Below are positions 60,809 to 64,000 of a DNA stretch of 64,000 nt, piece by piece. Source of the stretch: Aplectana chamaeleonis (lineage: Eukaryota; Nematoda; Chromadorea; Rhabditida; Cosmocercidae). The notes beneath the pieces were generated by a model, which was not told the DNA's origin, made no database searches, and worked only from the letters and a program-made list of their open reading frames with translations. The stretch covers positions 325,001-389,000 of the forward strand of contig JAPDOI010000440.1 in assembly GCA_029168955.1 (NCBI GenBank), given 5' to 3'. Positions within the stretch are counted from its first letter, which is position 1. Each line of letters starts with the position of its first letter. The translations under genes and the position numbers were made by a program.

Positions 60809-62112
60809 CGCTAAACAATTGGACAGCTCTTATCGATCAAGGAAAAAATGTGGACGTTGTCTATTTTGACTTCACCAAGGCTTTCGAAAAGGTTTCCCAT
60901 GATTAATTGTTGCGAAAGCTTTCAATTGTGGGTATTCATCCGCGGATTGTCTAATGGATTTCGTCATTTTTGACTGATAGGACGTTTTCTGTCCGCGTTA
61001 ACTCGTCCTTTTCGAGTTCGCTACCCGTTCATAGCGGAGTCCCACAAGGAGGAGTACTTTCTCCCATCCTTTTCAACATCTACACGTATGAAATCGCGAA
61101 TTTGATCAGTTTTTTTTTTCGGCACTGGGTTCAGTGCTTTTGCTGATGACATCAAGATTTATCATGATGTTACCTCCGTTGGGGGCTGCGAATCTTTACA
61201 ACAATCAAATAATGCTATCAACATATGGTCTCATGATTGGGATCTGCCCGTCTAAGGAAGAAACCAAAATTCTCCACCTCGGTGCGAGCAACCATAACTT
61301 CAATTATGACATCGAAGGGACTCCCATTGAGGCTACAGATCAGATCTTGGGTTTGTCATCACCAGGAGTCTTAGCTTTGATGTGCATTGTGAGGTTACAT
61401 CGAAGAAAGCTTCTTGTGCAGTGATCAAGATATTCAGAGCTTTGGCAACACGTAATCCATCTATGCTTATAAAAGCCTACACCACCTACGTGAGGCCAAT
61501 TCTTGAATATGGCACGCCCGAGTTTAATCCCTACAAAGTGAAGGACATCAACTGTTTGGAGAAAGTCCAAAGCAACTTCACAAGGAAATTGTTTATTAGG
61601 ATGCATGGTTTCGTTTATGGCCGCATACCCGATTCCGTGCAGAGAAATGAGCTATTTCATTTGAAACCGTTATCTCTCAGAAGAGTAGAGAATGACTTAC
61701 TTCTTCTCCACAAGATCCTCTTTGGCGTGGATTTCGGTCTAAAACCTGAGGACCTTGTGACAACGAGAGAGTCACCCACCAGGGAAGGCCCCATCAAGCT
61801 CCGCCGTTACACATCAAATCTCAACTGCAGGCGTCACTTTTTCATTAACAGAACTATACCCATTTTTGAGAACCTTGGTAGAAACCATTCCATTCCTTCC
61901 AATTACACGTCATTCAAAAACTTTATTCGAGTAAAAATTAAGCTGGGTGATCGTACAAGTAGCGCTTCCTGACTGGCTAGACAAGTTTTGATTCTTTCCG
62001 TTAGGTTAATTAGCGTGTTGTTTTTCTTGTTTCCATGGTTCAACTTCCTAAGGTTTATTCGTATTTTGTGGTCATTTTGACTACATAGGCTTGCCTATGT
62101 AATAAATAATAC

Positions 62113-62141
<29 letters not shown>
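60809..62141 (+). mobile_element. LINE-D2 in LINE-A'
   Basis: It begins in the RT (NNWTALIDQGKNVDVV) and ends ATGTAATAAATAATACTAATAATAAT. It is longer than LINE-D1 but still 5' truncated. The flanking duplication is short (about AGAAAC/AAAAC) and uncertain. Confidence 0.75.
60815..61970 (+). pseudogene. LINE-D2 reverse transcriptase
   Basis: The first part (60815-61180, broken frames) shows VDVVYFDFTKAFEKVSHD (first catalytic Asp), VHSGVPQGGVLSPILFNIYT and FADDIKIYHDV. The long frame (61382-61972) then gives KIFRALATRNPSMLIKAYTT, YVRPILEYGTPEFNPYKV, VQSNFTRKLFIRMHGF and LRRVENDLLLLHKIL, with the stop after TSSAS. It supplies the N-terminal part that LINE-D1 lacks. Confidence 0.8.
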
Positions 62142-62143
<2 letters not shown>

Positions 62144-62940
62144 ACAGGCTACAGTGACAGCAAAGCTCAACTTCCTACGAGCTCTGGGAGGAACGTCGTG
62201 GGGAAGTAGCAAGGGGACAAATTTGACCACCCACAAGGCAATATTGCAGCCGGCGTTGGAGTACGCTGCACCGGTATGGCAGCACATGATGTCGGATTCA
62301 TCGTGGACAGGGATGCGGCGAGTTCAGAATGCTGCTCTTCGGATTGCCACAGGGTGTGCTAAGAGCACTCCAGTTGAGCATCTTCATGCTGAAGCCCGAA
62401 TTCTGCCAGTTAAGGAGCACTGCCAACTCCAAGCGCGGCAACTGGTTTCTAACATTGTCAAGCAGCCTGACCACATATTAAGAAGGATCGTGAATCCGTG
62501 GGAGAGAGACATATTAGAAGGCCTTTTGCAGATGCTCCCGAGAAAGTCAATATACAAAGATGGAAGGACTCCCAACTGGATCGTCTGCGCCTTTTACGTG
62601 CGGAGCAAACCAAGTTCGTCAGGGATCACTTGAGTAGGATGACCGTCAATCCCATATTGGGGGTCGTACCACCTGTAGTCAGCAACACCGAGATGGAACT
62701 CGGTAGGCGGGTTAGAAATACCCTTGCCTCGTTACGCTGCGGTCATTCCTCTATGCTGATGTCATACTTGCATAAGATCGATCACAGTAACCTGACGAGC
62801 ACCCGGACTGAGGTAGCCGTGGCCACACAACTGAGCACCTATTTGATTGCCCAAAGAGGCCAACCACTCTGACAACAATGGATTTGTGGACGAATCCGGT
62901 TTCAGTCGCCCGTTTCTTGAACCTTTGACAAAACCTTCCT
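62142..62940 (+). pseudogene. LINE-A' C-terminal domain
   Basis: The frame 62154-62505 reads LRALGGTSWGSSKGTNLTTH and LEYAAPVWQHMMSDSSW. The next (62498-62872) reads LGRRVRNTLASLRCGHSSML. The knuckle region is decayed (no CPDC). The end FLNL plus TGA is at 62925-62930. Confidence 0.75.
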
Positions 62941-62967
62941 GCGGCTGCAAAGAAGAAGAAGATCAAC

Positions 62968-63908
62968 TGTGAGAGGCATTAGCCGCTTCAACCCGTGTCG
63001 CTAAGCGACTAGTGATCTTTCAATAATATCCTTATCCGTCTTACTGTATGAAGACTGTTTCTGTTTCGAATAGGAGGTTTCTCATGTGACTAATGGAATG
63101 GCACTTTCGCCGCGGCTTTCTCCTCCTATCAGCGTGGTCAATCGTTTATCGGAGCAAAACAAAGAGGCCAAGAATGCGTGTATCGCTGAGAACGGAGGCA
63201 TCTGGTATAAGAAGCGCGCGGTGGAGGCAAAAGTGCTGTTTCATCGTCTCCGAGCAGCGGACGGGAAATTCGAAAGAATTTCGAATCCGCTGCTCCTTTC
63301 TTCCTTTCTGTAGAAGAAACTCGCAAGAGTTTCTGTTTTCTTTTTTTTTTCTCTTCTTGAAGAAACTCGAAAGAGTTTCTGTTTCTGTTTAATAGAAGGA
63401 ACTCAAAAGAGTTCCTGAATTCACTTTGACAGGATGAATTTGCAAGAATTCTGAATGCATATCTCTATATGTATGATTTTTGTTGTTGTATTATTTGTTG
63501 TTGATTATATATATATAAATGGTTTAATTACCCAAGTTTGAGGCTACTCGTGGAGTCGTCCATCGTTGCGAGAAGAGCCTGTCGAGACAAGAAGTCCCGC
63601 GTGGCGAATTGGCGAGTACACTCAGAATTCAAGAGGACAGGCCTTTTTTCTACATGGTGCATCGCATTGGAGACGAATTCAGGTGTGATTTTCAGTGATT
63701 TTTTTTTCTGGATTAAGCTTCTATTGCTTTGCATGCGAGCTTGCTTTTTTTGGGCAAACTTCTGGACGTTTTTAATCTAAGAAGTTTACCTAGTGTTTTT
63801 TTTTCAAGTTCGGATAGAGCTTGAGTTGTCCGTCGCTTCCAGCATCTGCATTTCACTGCTTACGCTGGCACAAAAGCTTGAGTCATCGGGTTGAAGTGGT
63901 CAACACAA
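62968..63908 (+). other. Likely LTR and leader of a BEL/Pao-type element
   Basis: A TGTGAGAGG start follows the LINE-A' tail. Inside are three imperfect copies of a GAAACTCGAAAGAGTTTC-type palindrome (about 63306-63415) and an AT-rich TATATATATAAATGG stretch (63506-63520). I cannot fix the LTR end, since the partner is outside the window. Possible primer sites are the TGG at 63518 and at 63601. Confidence 0.35.
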
Positions 63909-64000
63909 TGGCGTCTACGCAGCTCACAACGCAAAAACGCCTGCTGACAACATATGGGAACAAAATGGAGTTCATAATTTCGAGATTCAAGGGTGAAGCT
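63909..64000 (+). CDS. Start of a gag-like ORF, possibly BEL/Pao, cut by the window end
   Basis: ATG at 63909 opens a frame reading MASTQLTTQKRLLTTYGNKM then EFIISRFKGEA, open to the edge. The K-RLLTTYGNKM style resembles the N-terminus of BEL/Pao gag proteins of nematodes. Only 31 codons are visible, so this is tentative. Confidence 0.35.

Larger units (their letters stand above)
59262..62960 (+). mobile_element. LINE-A' (diverged LINE-A), split by a hAT-like MITE and LINE-D2
   Basis: Plus-strand segments are 59262-60044, 60392-60808 and 62142-62960. It is 5' truncated, starting in the linker between endonuclease and RT. The tail is AAGAAGAAGAAG at 62950-62960. Confidence 0.8.

Overview
This is eukaryotic DNA, most likely from a nematode. 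The only host gene I can prove is the C-terminal half of cct-8 (T-complex protein 1 subunit theta) on the minus strand, as eight exons between 58212 and 43059. Nearly all the rest is transposable-element sequence. The nematode assignment rests on the feel of the cct-8 protein, short introns beside element-filled ones, and a Tc3-like transposon. It is an inference, not proof. I saw no tRNA, rRNA, CRISPR array or bacterial-style operon.

Layout. 1-4469: a decayed Gypsy/Ty3 element (minus) whose RT is split by a TA-flanked MITE. 4528-5680: two LINE 3' scraps. 5690-7324: no gene. 7329-7812: a TTAA MITE. 7817-32496: one TTAA MITE split by a single LINE (family C). That LINE is itself split by five younger insertions: LINE D, LINE A1 (carrying a 5'-inverted LINE A2), a minus-strand LINE B (carrying a MITE, a hairpin and another LINE A), a young Gypsy-like LTR element, and LINE A3. 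32560-37480: Penelope-like sequences with GIY-YIG domains, split by a 3.1-kb hAT-like element that holds further MITEs. 37479-41550: a TTAA MITE split by a nearly intact LINE A4. 41551-42800: no gene, but a (CA)n tract of about 280 bp. 42822-58212: cct-8, whose last intron of 13.6 kb holds a Tc3-like element split by a LINE A, itself split by a LINE C, followed by more MITEs and a LINE B. 58213 to the end: the next upstream cct-8 intron, holding MITEs, a diverged LINE A, a LINE D and what looks like the start of a BEL/Pao element.

The nesting was worked out by matching target-site duplications and rejoining the interrupted element across each breakpoint. Four LINE families appear. A, B and C have an N-terminal leader, a 2A-like NPGP motif, a PHD-like zinc finger, an APE-type endonuclease, an RT and a C-terminal zinc-knuckle-like motif. 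D is seen only as RT and 3' end. Tails differ: (GAA)n for A and B, (CAA)n for C, and AAT-rich for D. Almost every element copy is broken. Several are young enough that only one to three lesions separate them from an open frame.
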